Origin: Prorocentrum cordatum
Lineage: Eukaryota; Sar; Dinophyceae; Prorocentrales; Prorocentraceae
NCBI GenBank assembly: GCA_963575745.1
Contig: CAUYUJ010011170.1
Span: 143,501-207,500 of the forward strand
Length of the DNA: 64,000 nucleotides
Reading direction: 5' to 3'
How positions within the stretch are numbered: the stretch's first letter is position 1; each line of letters opens with the position of its first letter. The notes under the pieces are model-generated. The model worked only from the letters and a program-made list of their open reading frames with translations, ran no database searches and was not told where the DNA came from. The translations under genes were made by a program, and so were the position numbers. Positions 1 through 9,235 of this stretch are shown here, piece after piece.

Positions 1-2
1 GA

Positions 3-887
3 GTCCGTCACGGGGCGGTCCTCCACGCCCTCGTGCGGAGGGAGTTCGGAAAGGACCCCAACAGCGACCTGGCGGTGGAGATCGAGAGCTTCGAGAGGGA
101 CGTACGGCGCTACGAGGAACAGAGCGGCAAGGTCTTGGACCAGGACGTGAAGATCTCCGTGCTCATCGGCGGGATGCTGAACGTGAAGGTCCGGGATCAC
201 CTCGAGCTCAACGCCGCGAGGTTGGACGCGTACCAGCAGCTGCGAGCGGAGATCCTGAACTTCGCCGTGGCCAAGCGGACGTGGACCCAGGACGTCGACG
301 ACCCCATGGTGATCGGAGCCGTCAAGGACGGCAAGGGCAAGACCTCCAAGGGCAAGGGGAGGGACCCCAAGGGAAAAGGAAAAGACTCCAAAGGCAAAGC
401 CAAGAGCAAGGACAACGCCAACCCCAATGCGGGCAAGGACTGCCACTACTGCGGGAAGCCCAGTCACATCAAACAGGACTGCAGGAAACTCAAAGCCGAC
501 ATCAAGGCCGGGAAGGTGGACTCGAGCGGCAAGCCGCTACCAGGAGCAGGAGCCCGAAGCGTGACAGAGGAGGCCCGAGGAGGAGCAGGAGGAGCAGCAG
601 CAGGGGCAGCAGGAAGCAGCAGCGCCAGCACGCAGCTGGCACTGCCCTCGCCGGGCATGCCGATGCCGATGAACGCGGCGTGCCCGACGCTCTTCCACCC
701 CATGTGGTACCCAGGCCAGGGGGGAGCGCCTCCGGCGCACGGCATCCACTCCGTTCACCCCCCAGGCACCGTCGTCATGGGTCTAGGCCCCGTGCCGCCA
801 GCTCTACCCGTACCGCCGGCAGTTCTTTCTCAGGGCTCCAGCGCAGCGTCCAGCTCGTCTCCGGACGAGCCGTGGACGATCCACTGA
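3..887 (+). CDS. copia-type Gag polyprotein, 5' end outside window
   Basis: Capsid/nucleocapsid part of a copia-type LTR retroelement; the frame is open from the window edge, so the start lies upstream. The first ~100 residues have the usual gag layout (charged helices, the stretch VKISVLIGGMLNVKVRDHL, then AVAKRTW). Next comes a lysine/glycine-rich segment (KGKGKTSKGKGRDPKGKGK), then a CCHC zinc knuckle, CHYCGKPSHIKQDC, at about 441-482, and a Gly/Ala/Pro-rich tail. The stop follows WTIH. Protease sequence resumes right after the stop in another frame, so gag and pol are out of register. In intact dinoflagellate copies these are usually one polyprotein; whether the shift is programmed or decay cannot be told from one copy, but further breaks downstream favour decay. 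Confidence 0.8.
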   Translation, partial: VRHGAVLHALVRREFGKDPNSDLAVEIESFERDVRRYEEQSGKVLDQDVKISVLIGGMLNVKVRDHLELNAARLDAYQQLRAEILNFAVAKRTWTQDVDDPMVIGAVKDGKGKTSKGKGRDPKGKGKDSKGKAKSKDNANPNAGKDCHYCGKPSHIKQDCRKLKADIKAGKVDSSGKPLPGAGARSVTEEARGGAGGAAAGAAGSSSASTQLALPSPGMPMPMNAACPTLFHPMWYPGQGGAPPAHGIHSVHPPGTVVMGLGPVPPALPVPPAVLSQGSSAASSSSPDEPWTIH

Positions 888-3447
888 CGGTCAACATGAT
901 CCAGCCTGCCGGCATGATTGCTGCGGTTGGCCATGGTGGCGTCGAACTCGCCCTGCTGGACTCGGGGTCGGGGGTTGTGGCGTGTCCGCTGACTATGCTC
1001 CTGATGTCCCCATGCTGCCTCCTCGTAGGGATCTTCGTCCCATGGTGAGTGCCACGAGTGAGCCCATCATCAACTACGGCACCAAGAACATCACCTACGT
1101 GCTGGACAACGGGGAGGAGCTGGCTATCACGTGGAACGTGACGAACGTGAACTGCCTGATCCTCTCGGCCTCCGCTCTGCGACGCGGAGGGGCGACTGTC
1201 GTCCTCGCGCCGGAGCGCGAGGTGCTCCACGCGGCTAGTGGAGGCTGCGTCTACCTCGTCATGCAGTCGAATGTGCCGTGGTTGAGGCTGCGGCGGCAGG
1301 CCCGGGGGATCCGTGCAGCACGCGCCCCAACGGCCATCGAAGTAGGAGAGCCCGCGTCTGCGGCTGAGCCCGCGACTGCGGAGGAGGCACAGCCCGCGCC
1401 TGCGGTAGGCCCCGCGGCGGCGGACGCAGCACCTGCAGAGGCCCCTGTGCCCCCGGCGGCCCCCAGGGAGGCGCTGCGACGCATTCTGGCCCCCCTGGGC
1501 CCCTCTGAGGAGGCGGGGCCCCGCAGATCCGCGAAGGTCCCCATCGGCCCGCCAGATCACGAGAAGGAGGAGCACTACTTGACCCACATTCCGTCTAGGT
1601 CATGGTGCAGTTCTTGCACGCAGGCTGCTGCCCCTGACGATCCTCACCATCGGACGCGCATGCCCGTTACGATGCCTTTTAAGCCGATTGCGATGATGGA
1701 CTACACGTTCGTGACCGACCCCCCGTTCGACATGATGACCATCCTGACCGTGTACGACCAGGAGTTCGGGATGGCGTTGGCGCTGGTGGTGGACGAGAAG
1801 GGCCCTATCGAGTACGCGATCCGCAGCGTCATTGAGTACCTCGGGTACTGGAGTAGGAAGGCCATCGTTTTGAGGGTCGACGGCGAGCCCGCCATCAAGG
1901 CCCTGGCGGAGGCGATCCCCACAGGGCGTGCGGATCCCACAGTTTTGGAGATGAAGCCCCGGTACTCGCCTGAGTCCATGGGCACCGTCGAGAACATGAA
2001 CAAGGAGGTGAAGAACTTGCTGAGGACGATCGTCTTGTACCTGAGGGACGTGGCGAAGGTCGAGCTGCACGCTGGTCGCCCGCTGGTGCCCTGGCTTGTG
2101 CGACACTGCGGCTGGTGCATATGCATGCACCGTGTGCACGCGGACGGCCGGGCGGGCTACGAGAGGTTGAAGGGCCGGCCATACAACGGCAAGATTGCCC
2201 TCTTCGGGGGGTGCCTGTGGTACCGGACTCCCGATGCCTCCCGTCTCTCGCCCTTGGACGAGCGCTGGACCACGTGCATCTGGTTGGGCAAGAGCTGGAA
2301 GACCGACGAGCACATCATCGCGCTGGGCAACGAGGTGCGCCTGGCCAGGTCTGTCCGCCGCAAGGCCCAGGGCAAGCGGTGGAACAAGAAGATGCTCGAT
2401 AAGGTGCTCTGCGCCCCGTGGCTTCCGCGTCTGGGCGCCCGGGCCCCGGCAACCCGACCGAAGCGGTACATCACGAAGGCTTACTTCGACAAGTACGGCC
2501 TCGCTCCCGAGTGCCCCGGCTGCCTGGGGCGCGCGACGGGACACAGCGACGATTGCAAGGCCCGTTTCCTGGCGATCTGGGGGAGGGGGGACGAGGCACT
2601 AGCGAGCAGTAGTGCCGCGGCGCCGGCGCCTCCCGCAGAGGCACCGCAGCCGGCGGTATCCGGACCCCAGCTCGCAGCCCCTCCAGGGCCCCCCGCACCT
2701 GCCAGAGCCGCTCCCGACGTCGAGATGGCAGCTCCGCCGGAGGATGCGGCCCCTGCCACTCCACCAGCGCCGGCTCCGGAGGCACCTGACCCCGCCGTTG
2801 AGGCGGAGATGGAGGCAGCGAGCATCGCGACGAAGCGCGAGCGGGATGACCTGAGCTTCCAGGAGAAGGTCGAGCTCTTCGAGGGTGGTGGCGCCGATGC
2901 AGGCGGGCCCGCATCCTCGAGGAGGCGCGTGATCGGAGCTCTGCATGTGCGCGGCCAGCCGCCCCTTGCGGATGCCAGGAGCATTGTGACGCCGGTGGCC
3001 TACGTGGCGACGCCAGACATCGGCACGCAGGACGTCAAGGACCACAAGACCGGCGAGGTGCTCGACCCCGAGCTCGCGCGCGCGGGCCGCGCACGGGAGC
3101 GTCAGAACATGCTGGACAGGTGCCTCTACGACCGCGTGCCGATGAAGGACGCTAAGGGTAAGAAGGTGCGCAGCATGTGGCCCGACGAGAAGCGCGTGCA
3201 GGACGGTGAGACCACCGTCCGGTCGAGGTGTGTGGCCCTGGAGTTCAACATGTACGACCAGCTGGACACGTACACGGCGACGCCCCCACTGAAGTTCATC
3301 AAGTTGATCGTCTCACGAGCTGCCCCAATAAGACGCCCTGGCTCCAACGACTGGACCAGGGTGCTGGGGCTCTACGACATCGTCACAGCAGTCTGGCACG
3401 CCGACTTGCCGCTGGACGCTGTTGTAAACTGGGGGCCAAGGGCATAG
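888..3447 (+). pseudogene. copia-type Pol, truncated and frameshifted (protease-integrase-partial RT)
   Basis: Continuation of the gag at 3-887. The retropepsin active site LLDSGSGV (about 948-971) is in frame 2; the rest of the protease (YAPDVPMLPPRRDL, then NYGTKNITYVLDNG) is in frame 1, so there is a frameshift near 980-1000 besides the one near 885. Integrase follows in frame 1: HHCC zinc site with H-x3-H-x6-C-x2-C in HYLTHIPSRSWCSSC (about 1573-1617), then the DDE core with D in MMDYTFVTD (about 1696), D in VLRVDGEPA (about 1876) and E in GTVENMNKEV (about 1990). An Ala/Pro-rich linker leads into RT. RT stops just after its first catalytic aspartate (GLYDIVTAVWHADL); the reading frame then runs into unrelated repeat DNA whose start resembles 3749 and 4831. 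The palm YVDD and RNase H are missing. Non-functional remnant. Confidence 0.8.
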
Positions 3448-4015
3448 TATGAGTCGACACAGCGAGGCCCGGGAGGGGCACTTCAATTGAAAAAACATGT
3501 TTGTTACGCGAGTGCGTGACTTCTGAATAATTCGCCAAGGGTCTCGGGCGAGGGCGCGATTCCGAAGTAAATTGCGAGGGAGTCCCAGGCGAGAGCGCGA
3601 TTCCTGAATGGCGAGGGCATGGCGCCTGAATACATTGCAAGGAAACCACAAGCGAGAGCGCGATTCTTGGATAGATTGCAAGGAAGTCCCTAGCGAGAGG
3701 GCGATTCTTTCGTTAATTGTGAGGACGTATCAGGCGGGAGCAGTTGTCGTTGTAAACCCGGGGTCGGGAACATAGTTTGAGGAGAATTTTTGTTTTGATA
3801 AAACAGACAGGGTGCGAACCCCAGAAGGGGCACTTCAATTGAAAAACAAATATGTTCCCCAAGGGGGGATCGACCATATCTTTGTTTTTCAGTAGTGGGA
3901 GTTCAACAACAGCGGCAACCACAACAATCTTCATTGCGGGGTCCCTCTTCAAGCACGCCCCCAGGGACAGTGAATGATAGTTCGGCCCCTTCGCCCTGAC
4001 ATGTGTAGCACCCCG
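3436..4015. repeat. compound dispersed repeat, copy 1
   Basis: Begins at the point where the truncated RT ends. Contains a degenerate ~40-bp tandem unit built around GAGAGCGCGATTCCTGAAT (units near 3550, 3591, 3654, 3694), then GTTGTAAAC, then GGGTGCGAACCCC and GGGGCACTTCAATTGAAAAA, then a short CAA-rich stretch, ending with CAGGGACAGTGAATGA (about 3965-3980) and CCCTGACATGT. The same order occurs at 4590-5245. A first partial copy of the GTAAAC...CAATTGAAAAA module is fused directly to the RT at 3424-3497. No coding potential. Confidence 0.75.
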
Positions 4016-4589
4016 CAGATGCGAACAAGTGAGGGGGCGGCGGGGTCGTCGGCAGTCCCGGGGCTCTGGAGACACCCGCCGCAGGCGCCGATCTTTGTTT
4101 AAACGCATTGCCAAATGAGCCCGCCGCAGGCGCCATACATATATCAATGTGGTGTGGGTGGGTCGCGGGTGGGTCGTGGGGTGGGTCGCGGGGTGGGTCG
4201 CGGGCGGGTGTCGGGTCGCGGGCGAGGACGACAAAAACGCAACAATAACAACAGCAACACTAATTCTAATATTGTTCGTTCCTATCTGTTCACGTGCCAA
4301 TGAAAATGTACATCCCAAGCCCTCAGTCTTCGTCGTCTTCCATCGTAACCCCCTAGGGGGTTATATCTTCCTTACCTGCCATGTGCATTTCGTGCAGCCA
4401 CTTCAACAAGGGAAGAGAGAACGTGTGAAAGGGGTAGCGTGAAGAATGGAGCACGAGAGAAATTAGCAGGAGGGGGGCAAGGAACAGAGAACAAGTGGTA
4501 GAACTAGACGGGCAGATCGGGTGGGCAGACCCATCGCAGGCAGGTCGGGAAGGCGGGCCCAGGCGACCAGGTCGAGCAGGCTGGTTGCT
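4016..4589. other. no gene seen; GGTCGCGG minisatellite
   Basis: Between the two compound repeats. A short G-rich tandem, unit GGTCGCGG/GGGTGGGTCGCG, occupies about 4148-4225. A small AT-rich patch follows (4240-4300). The remaining ORFs are short and lack recognisable domains. I see nothing that supports a gene. Confidence 0.6.
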
Positions 4590-5245
4590 GAAGCTTGGGT
4601 TCTGCATGAATCGCGAGGAAGCCTCCAGCGATAGCGCGATTCCCAAGGTAATCGTGAGACAGTCCAACGCGAGAGCGTGATTCCTGAGCGCCGAGGGCAC
4701 ATCGTTTAAATACATTGCGAGGAAGTCCCACGCGAGAGCGCGATGCGCACATGAATTGTCAGGAAGTCCCGCGCGAGAGCGCGATCTGGGTATACATTGT
4801 GAGCAGGTATCAGGCGGGAGCCGCTGTTGTTGTAAACAGGAGGCCAGGGGCCCGGTTGAAGCCCCTGTGACTTCCCTAGATCAAAACAGGGTGCGAGCCC
4901 CGGAGCAAGCACGTCAGCTGAAAAAACACAATGGTCATTGGAGGGGGTGTCAACAATAATTATTATTCAGCTGTGAGAGTTCAATCAAAACCAACAACAT
5001 CAAACACAGCAGCAACAGCAACTACAACAACACAACACAACAACATCAGCAACAGCAACACCACTAACCACACCAAAGCACCAACAACAACAACAACAAC
5101 AACACCACCACCATCAACAACAACAACAACAACGACAACTACAACAACAACGCAACACATACAATCTTCACCGCGGAACCCCACGTCAGCCGCGCGCCCA
5201 GGGACAGTGAATGACCAGGCGGCCCCCTCACTCTGACATGTACTC
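4590..5245. repeat. compound dispersed repeat, copy 2 (CAA-expanded)
   Basis: Same module order as 3436-4015: ~40-bp GAGAGCGCGAT units (near 4626, 4669, 4734, 4776), GGTATCAGGCGGGAGC, GTTGTAAAC (4829-4837), GGGTGCGAGCCCC, AGCTGAAAAAACACAATGG, then a CAA/ACA microsatellite (about 4985-5160) that is much longer than in copy 1, then CAGGGACAGTGAATGA (5200-5215) and CTCTGACATGT. The length difference from copy 1 is essentially the CAA expansion. Confidence 0.75.
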
Positions 5246-5645
5246 TTGCTTACATTTCGTAGCCGACATTGTTCACAGCCGTTTGAGTTTCACACACGTG
5301 TATGAGCCTTGGGACACATAACTACGTGCTGAAGGCACGGCGTAGGATCTGAATACATTGCCAAAGATCCAGTGCGACAGTAGCCGTCGTCAAGCTATTA
5401 CATGTCCAGGAGATGTCCAGAGACTGCGGACCATTCTCCCTCCCTCCTGCTCCTGAGGGCAGTGCCCGGGGCTTCGTGCCTGCAGCCCCCGGAGGAAGTC
5501 TTGGCCAGCTTTGATAGCCTTCAGAGACCCGCAGTTTGGTAGTGTCCCGACACCTCAGCGCAACATGCGGCGTCGCTTCCCCCCCAGGGCGCTCCTCAGA
5601 GCACCTGAGGCCAGGACTTCGCGAGACTGGAGAGAGAGGGAGAGA

Positions 5646-5682
<37 letters not shown>

Positions 5683-6005
5683 AGAGAGAAAGAGAGAGAG
5701 AGAGAGATTGAGCGAAAGCCTGGAGACATCTTTGGCACGCGGCTGCAGTTTCATCGGGTGCGACAAAGTCGTGGTCGTTCAGAGTCCTCGTCTATTAGGC
5801 CCTGGGCTCCGCGCCCAGGGGTTGGGGTGTTGAGTCCACCCCTACAGTGGGCGCATCAAGCAATAAACCAGTCTGCCAGCAGGTGCCCGACGCAAATTCC
5901 TTATTCCCCGATGACCCTGGGGGCCCGCGGAAGCTTTGGAGTACCTCAGGAGGCTCAGAGACAGTGGACAAACGTGCCCGTATATGCACCGATGGTAGAC
6001 CCTGA
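5246..6005. other. no gene seen; (GA)n microsatellite upstream of cyclophilin
   Basis: A GA tract lies at about 5630-5706. The rest has no supportable ORF. The missing first exon of the cyclophilin could lie here or further upstream: an ATG at 5992 opens a different frame from the cyclophilin, and the cyclophilin frame has a TGA at 6003. Confidence 0.5.
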
Positions 6006-7004
6006 ATTACCTTGGCGGCCTGTTGGGGCCAGCCTGGACTGCCCCCGTGGGATGCGTGTGCGCAACACCAAGCTCTGCCAGTCAAGGACGTTGCGCGGGA
6101 GGTGCTGCTCGACTGTGCCCGCGGTGACGAGGAGTGCAGGACCCTGCTGGCCCTGGACGCACAGCTCGGCTTCGCCGATGCGGAGGCCGCGGCCGCGCGG
6201 GTTCGCGCCGACCTTGACCTCCTGGCCAGGGACGAGTCCGACAGCGCCGAGCTGGAGGTGAGCGCTGACGTCGCCGCGCGCACCCCTGGAGCACAGCGCT
6301 ACGTGCATCTGCTGACAGAGTTGTACAGGCAGCACAACCCGGATAAGGTGGACGGGTTGCCGGAATTGATGCGGAAGTACGAGGGCAAGGAGCCAGAGTT
6401 GTACAGGAAGGTGTGCGAGAAGTACGAGGTGCGGAACGAGGATTACCCAGTAGCCGTGTTCCACACCAGCGCAGGCACCTTCGAGGTCGAGATCTACCTG
6501 AACCGCGTGCCCGTCACCGCGTCCAATTTCATCGATCTGGCGCGTGGCGGCTTCTACGACGGCATCCATTTCCACCGCGTGGTCCCCGGTGTGATCAGCC
6601 AGTTCGGCTGCCCGCATGCCAGGGATCCCCAGTGCAGCAAGGCTGGCACCGGTGGCCCTCCCGACGGCACCTTCAGAAACCTCAAGACAGGCGCGGTGGA
6701 GCGCCGCTGCGGCGGGGGCAACATCAGGGACGAGCACTGCAGCCGAGACTCGAACCGGACGGGGACGTTGTCGATGGCCAACGGGGGCGCCCCTGACAGT
6801 GGGGGTTCCCAATTCTTCATCAACATGAGGCACAACCCTACCCTAGACTGGTTCACAGATGGCAGGTCCAAGCACCCAGTGTTCGGGAAGGTCGTCAAGG
6901 GCCTGGACGTCTGCAGGCGCATCAACTGCGCCGCAGCCGTGAACGAAAGGCCCGTCGATCCTGTCAGGTCGGCCACGCATGAGGGTGACCCTTCGCTGGA
7001 GTAA
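6006..7004 (+). CDS. cyclophilin-type peptidyl-prolyl cis-trans isomerase (last exon)
   Basis: Catalyses cis/trans isomerisation of X-Pro bonds in folding proteins. The C-terminal ~190 residues are a cyclophilin domain: EIYLNRVPVTASNFIDLARG, then FHRVVPGVISQFGCP (catalytic Arg in FHR, Gln kept, the usual Phe replaced by Val), GTLSMANGGAPDSGGSQFFI, LDWFTDGRSKHPVFGKV (Trp and His of the drug-binding pocket kept). The insert GCPHARDPQCSKAGTGGPPDGTF is absent from the short cyclophilin A type and typical of long forms. The first ~130 residues are a helical, acidic extension including ELYRKVCEKYEV. The frame is open from 6006 after a TGA at 6003 but has no ATG before residue ~122 (near 6369), although the sequence before that looks coding. 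The true start is therefore probably in an upstream exon, with a splice acceptor in 6006-6075. The only intact cellular-type gene in the window. Confidence 0.85.
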   Translation: MTLAACWGQPGLPPWDACAQHQALPVKDVAREVLLDCARGDEECRTLLALDAQLGFADAEAAAARVRADLDLLARDESDSAELEVSADVAARTPGAQRYVHLLTELYRQHNPDKVDGLPELMRKYEGKEPELYRKVCEKYEVRNEDYPVAVFHTSAGTFEVEIYLNRVPVTASNFIDLARGGFYDGIHFHRVVPGVISQFGCPHARDPQCSKAGTGGPPDGTFRNLKTGAVERRCGGGNIRDEHCSRDSNRTGTLSMANGGAPDSGGSQFFINMRHNPTLDWFTDGRSKHPVFGKVVKGLDVCRRINCAAAVNERPVDPVRSATHEGDPSLE

Positions 7005-7101
7005 CCTTTGGTGCGCGGCTTCAGTCGGGCGCGGGGGGGCAAAACCCAAGCACGCAGGCCGCTGCCGCCCCATCGCTTCCAACTAATCCGCGCACCAAAA
7101 G
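7005..7101. repeat. stem-loop directly after cyclophilin stop codon
   Basis: CCTTTGGTGCGCGG at 7005-7018 is complementary to CCGCGCACCAAAAG at 7088-7101 with one mismatch; loop of about 69 bases. It begins at the base after the TAA and probably lies in the 3' UTR. Role unknown. Confidence 0.6.
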
Positions 7102-7349
7102 TCACTCTGGCCTAGGGGCACTCTTGCGTGCCCCCGATCAGGGTCCACAGCGTCTCCGTTCACAACATGCCGCCCTGACCTGACCCACGCGCGCGGATGC
7201 GTCCAGCTCGGCCGGCCGGTGGGGCGTGGCGCGCTTTGCTGCGCTGGTGGGCGCCGCGCGGCCGCCTCGCCGAAGCAGCAGCAGGAGCAGGTGCCCTTGA
7301 GCAGCGCTGTGGCAGGCGCGGCCGCCGTGGAGTGGAGGCGCGTGGGCTC
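7102..7349. other. no gene seen
   Basis: GC-rich sequence with overlapping open frames on both strands and no recognisable domain. Confidence 0.5.
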
Positions 7350-7495
7350 ACCGAGCGCGTTCCGCAACTCGCAAAATGTCTACTCGCAAACGTCCGAACA
7401 AAAACACATTCGCCTCGATGTAGGGGGCCGTACATCCCCCGCGGCGGAGCCAGGCCATTTGCGAGTAGATATTTGGCGAGTATGTAACGCGGCTG
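7350..7495. repeat. imperfect inverted repeat with nested hairpin
   Basis: Left arm ACTCGCAAAATGTCTACTCG (start about 7367) pairs with the right arm read backwards from TTTGCGAGTAGATATTTGGC (start 7459), with 2 mismatches over 24 bases and weaker pairing further out (GCGTT...ACTCGC). In the spacer GATGTA (7417-7422) and TACATC (7431-7436) form a second hairpin. Looks like a foldback element or an RNA structure. Confidence 0.65.
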
Positions 7496-8903
7496 ACTAG
7501 TGGAGCGGAGCGGAGCGGAGCGGCCTTGGCGCTGCGGGTACGCGCGGGGGGGAGCTCACAGCCGCGGGGCGCGCGGACGCAGAGGCCCAGCCTGCGGGGC
7601 GACCCCGGCCAGCACGGTGTGGCCCGCGCCGCTAGCGCGCCTGCAGGGGGCCGCGCGAGCGTCGCGGATTCGGCGGTCCAAAGACCCAGACGTGTTTGCG
7701 TTCGGGAAAGACACGCCGGGCGGCTTTTGGCCGTTTTCGGCTTTTGAGGGCCCTCACCTGGCCCTAGGACCGTCAACACCGTCAACAAAGTATTCGGGAT
7801 GAAACATCGGCCCTGTGGGGGTGGGGCGGGACTTCGGGGGACCGCGCGCCGAAAAAGTATGGCATCGCATACATTGGGATGGGGCCCTGAGGGGTGTGGC
7901 CCTGAGGACGAGGGGCTTCAAACAATGTAGATTCAACCTGGTATCCCTTCCTACCTTTAGGGCTCCATCCCCCAGGACCCCATCTTCTTTGAACAGAAGG
8001 TCGATCCCCCTTCCGCGTCTCCGAAGCAACGAAAAGTGGGGGCTGCTGCTTTTGTTCTGTCGTGGTCTGTGCCTCTGGAGGCCGTTCCAGCCCCAGAGCC
8101 GTCAACAGACGGCCCGAGGTAAAAGCCGCTCCTTGGATGTGGTCGAGAGGCTGCCCACCGCACGAGCACATTCATCACTGTCAGAACCACCCCCGCCCCC
8201 CACCGTGCTTTGGTGCTCATGAACGTGCTGTGGCGCTCGCAGGCTCCCCGCCTGCTGCGGCGCCGAACAGGCATAGCGTGGTACCGAAATGCATGATTAT
8301 GTGTTCACATGCGTATTGTGCGTGTTGTGGCGTTTGCAGACTATTGCGGTGCGCATTGGTCAGGCGGGTTCACTGCCAAGGTGCCGTGCCCAGAGGGCGG
8401 CGGGTCGCGGAACCGATGCCCGGAGGGCGGCGGGTCGCGGAACCGATGTCGAGCAAGAACACGTTGGCGCACGTGGGCCCCAAACAGTTATTCGTTTGAT
8501 TTGACACGCATGGTACGCGATGCAACTTGTGCGATGCTACCATTGTCGGCACTGGTGCAAGCATTGCGCGGGGAACACGAACGCTTGCATGCAAGCGTTG
8601 TTTTGGGACTTCCACGGCGCTGGAGCATTCGGCCCCGAAGCTCTTGCTGTTCCTCTTGTTGCTGCTCCTCGTATTTCTCCTGCTGCTCCTTCCCCCCGCT
8701 CCGTATTCCTTTCCCCCTCAGCGAAGGTCGCCAGGACCGTTGAAAGAAGAGAGGAAGAGGACAGGGAAGAGGAGGTGCATGAGGAGCAAGAGGAGGTGGA
8801 GGAGGAGGAGGAGGAGATGAAACACGAGTCCTGAAGGTCTCCGTGCTCTGTTGCAAGCCCCGCAAGGAGACCTTGCAAGCTACGATTGTGCTCGATGGCA
8901 TGT
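7496..8903. other. no gene seen; 30-bp tandem duplication
   Basis: Contains a two-copy 30-bp tandem duplication at 8388-8447 (unit GCCCAGAGGGCGGCGGGTCG and following ten bases) and purine-rich sequence at 8740-8820 (GGAGGAGG). Open frames on both strands show no domain and no consistent coding signal. Confidence 0.55.
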
Positions 8904-9235
8904 TCGGCGGTCTGGTGTACACAGGCGTTGTGGTGCACGGAGGCATTGTGGCGTGCGCCGGCGCTGCGGTACACAGGGTTGTTGTGGTCTATGCATGCCC
9001 TGTTTGGTACACAAGCGCCCTGGTACACGCAGGCAACGAGGTGTACGCAGGCGCTGTTGCGCACACGGCAGCTGCAGTTTACACCGACATTGCGGTGTAC
9101 ATAGGCGACGTGCTGCGTTGCTCGCGGCTGATGTTGTGTACGGAGGCATTTTGGTGTACACAGGCGGCGGTGTGTTGCACGCAGGCATCGGGCGTTGTCG
9201 TGCACGCAGGGACTGTGGTGCACACGGGCGATTGA
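8904..9235. repeat. 18-bp minisatellite
   Basis: Degenerate 18-bp tandem units such as GTGGTGCACGGAGGCATT. Because 18 is a multiple of 3 it stays open as a pseudo-peptide with a six-residue period (LVYTGV, VVHGGI, VACAGA, AVYTDI, AVYIGD). Similar open frames occur on the other strand, so I do not call a gene. Confidence 0.7.

Noticed and set aside
4929-4940. CAAT-GGTC-ATTG as a member of the GGYN hairpin family
   Set aside because: 4-bp AT-rich stem, in a non-coding repeat far from the other members; compatible with chance.
5257-5280. CGTAGCCGACATTGTTCACA as a spliced-leader relict
   Set aside because: Only the first seven bases match; the CCATTTTGGCTC core is absent.
6012-6014. TTG start codon for the cyclophilin
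   Set aside because: A non-ATG start is a bacterial convention; the frame is open further upstream and an unseen first exon is more likely.
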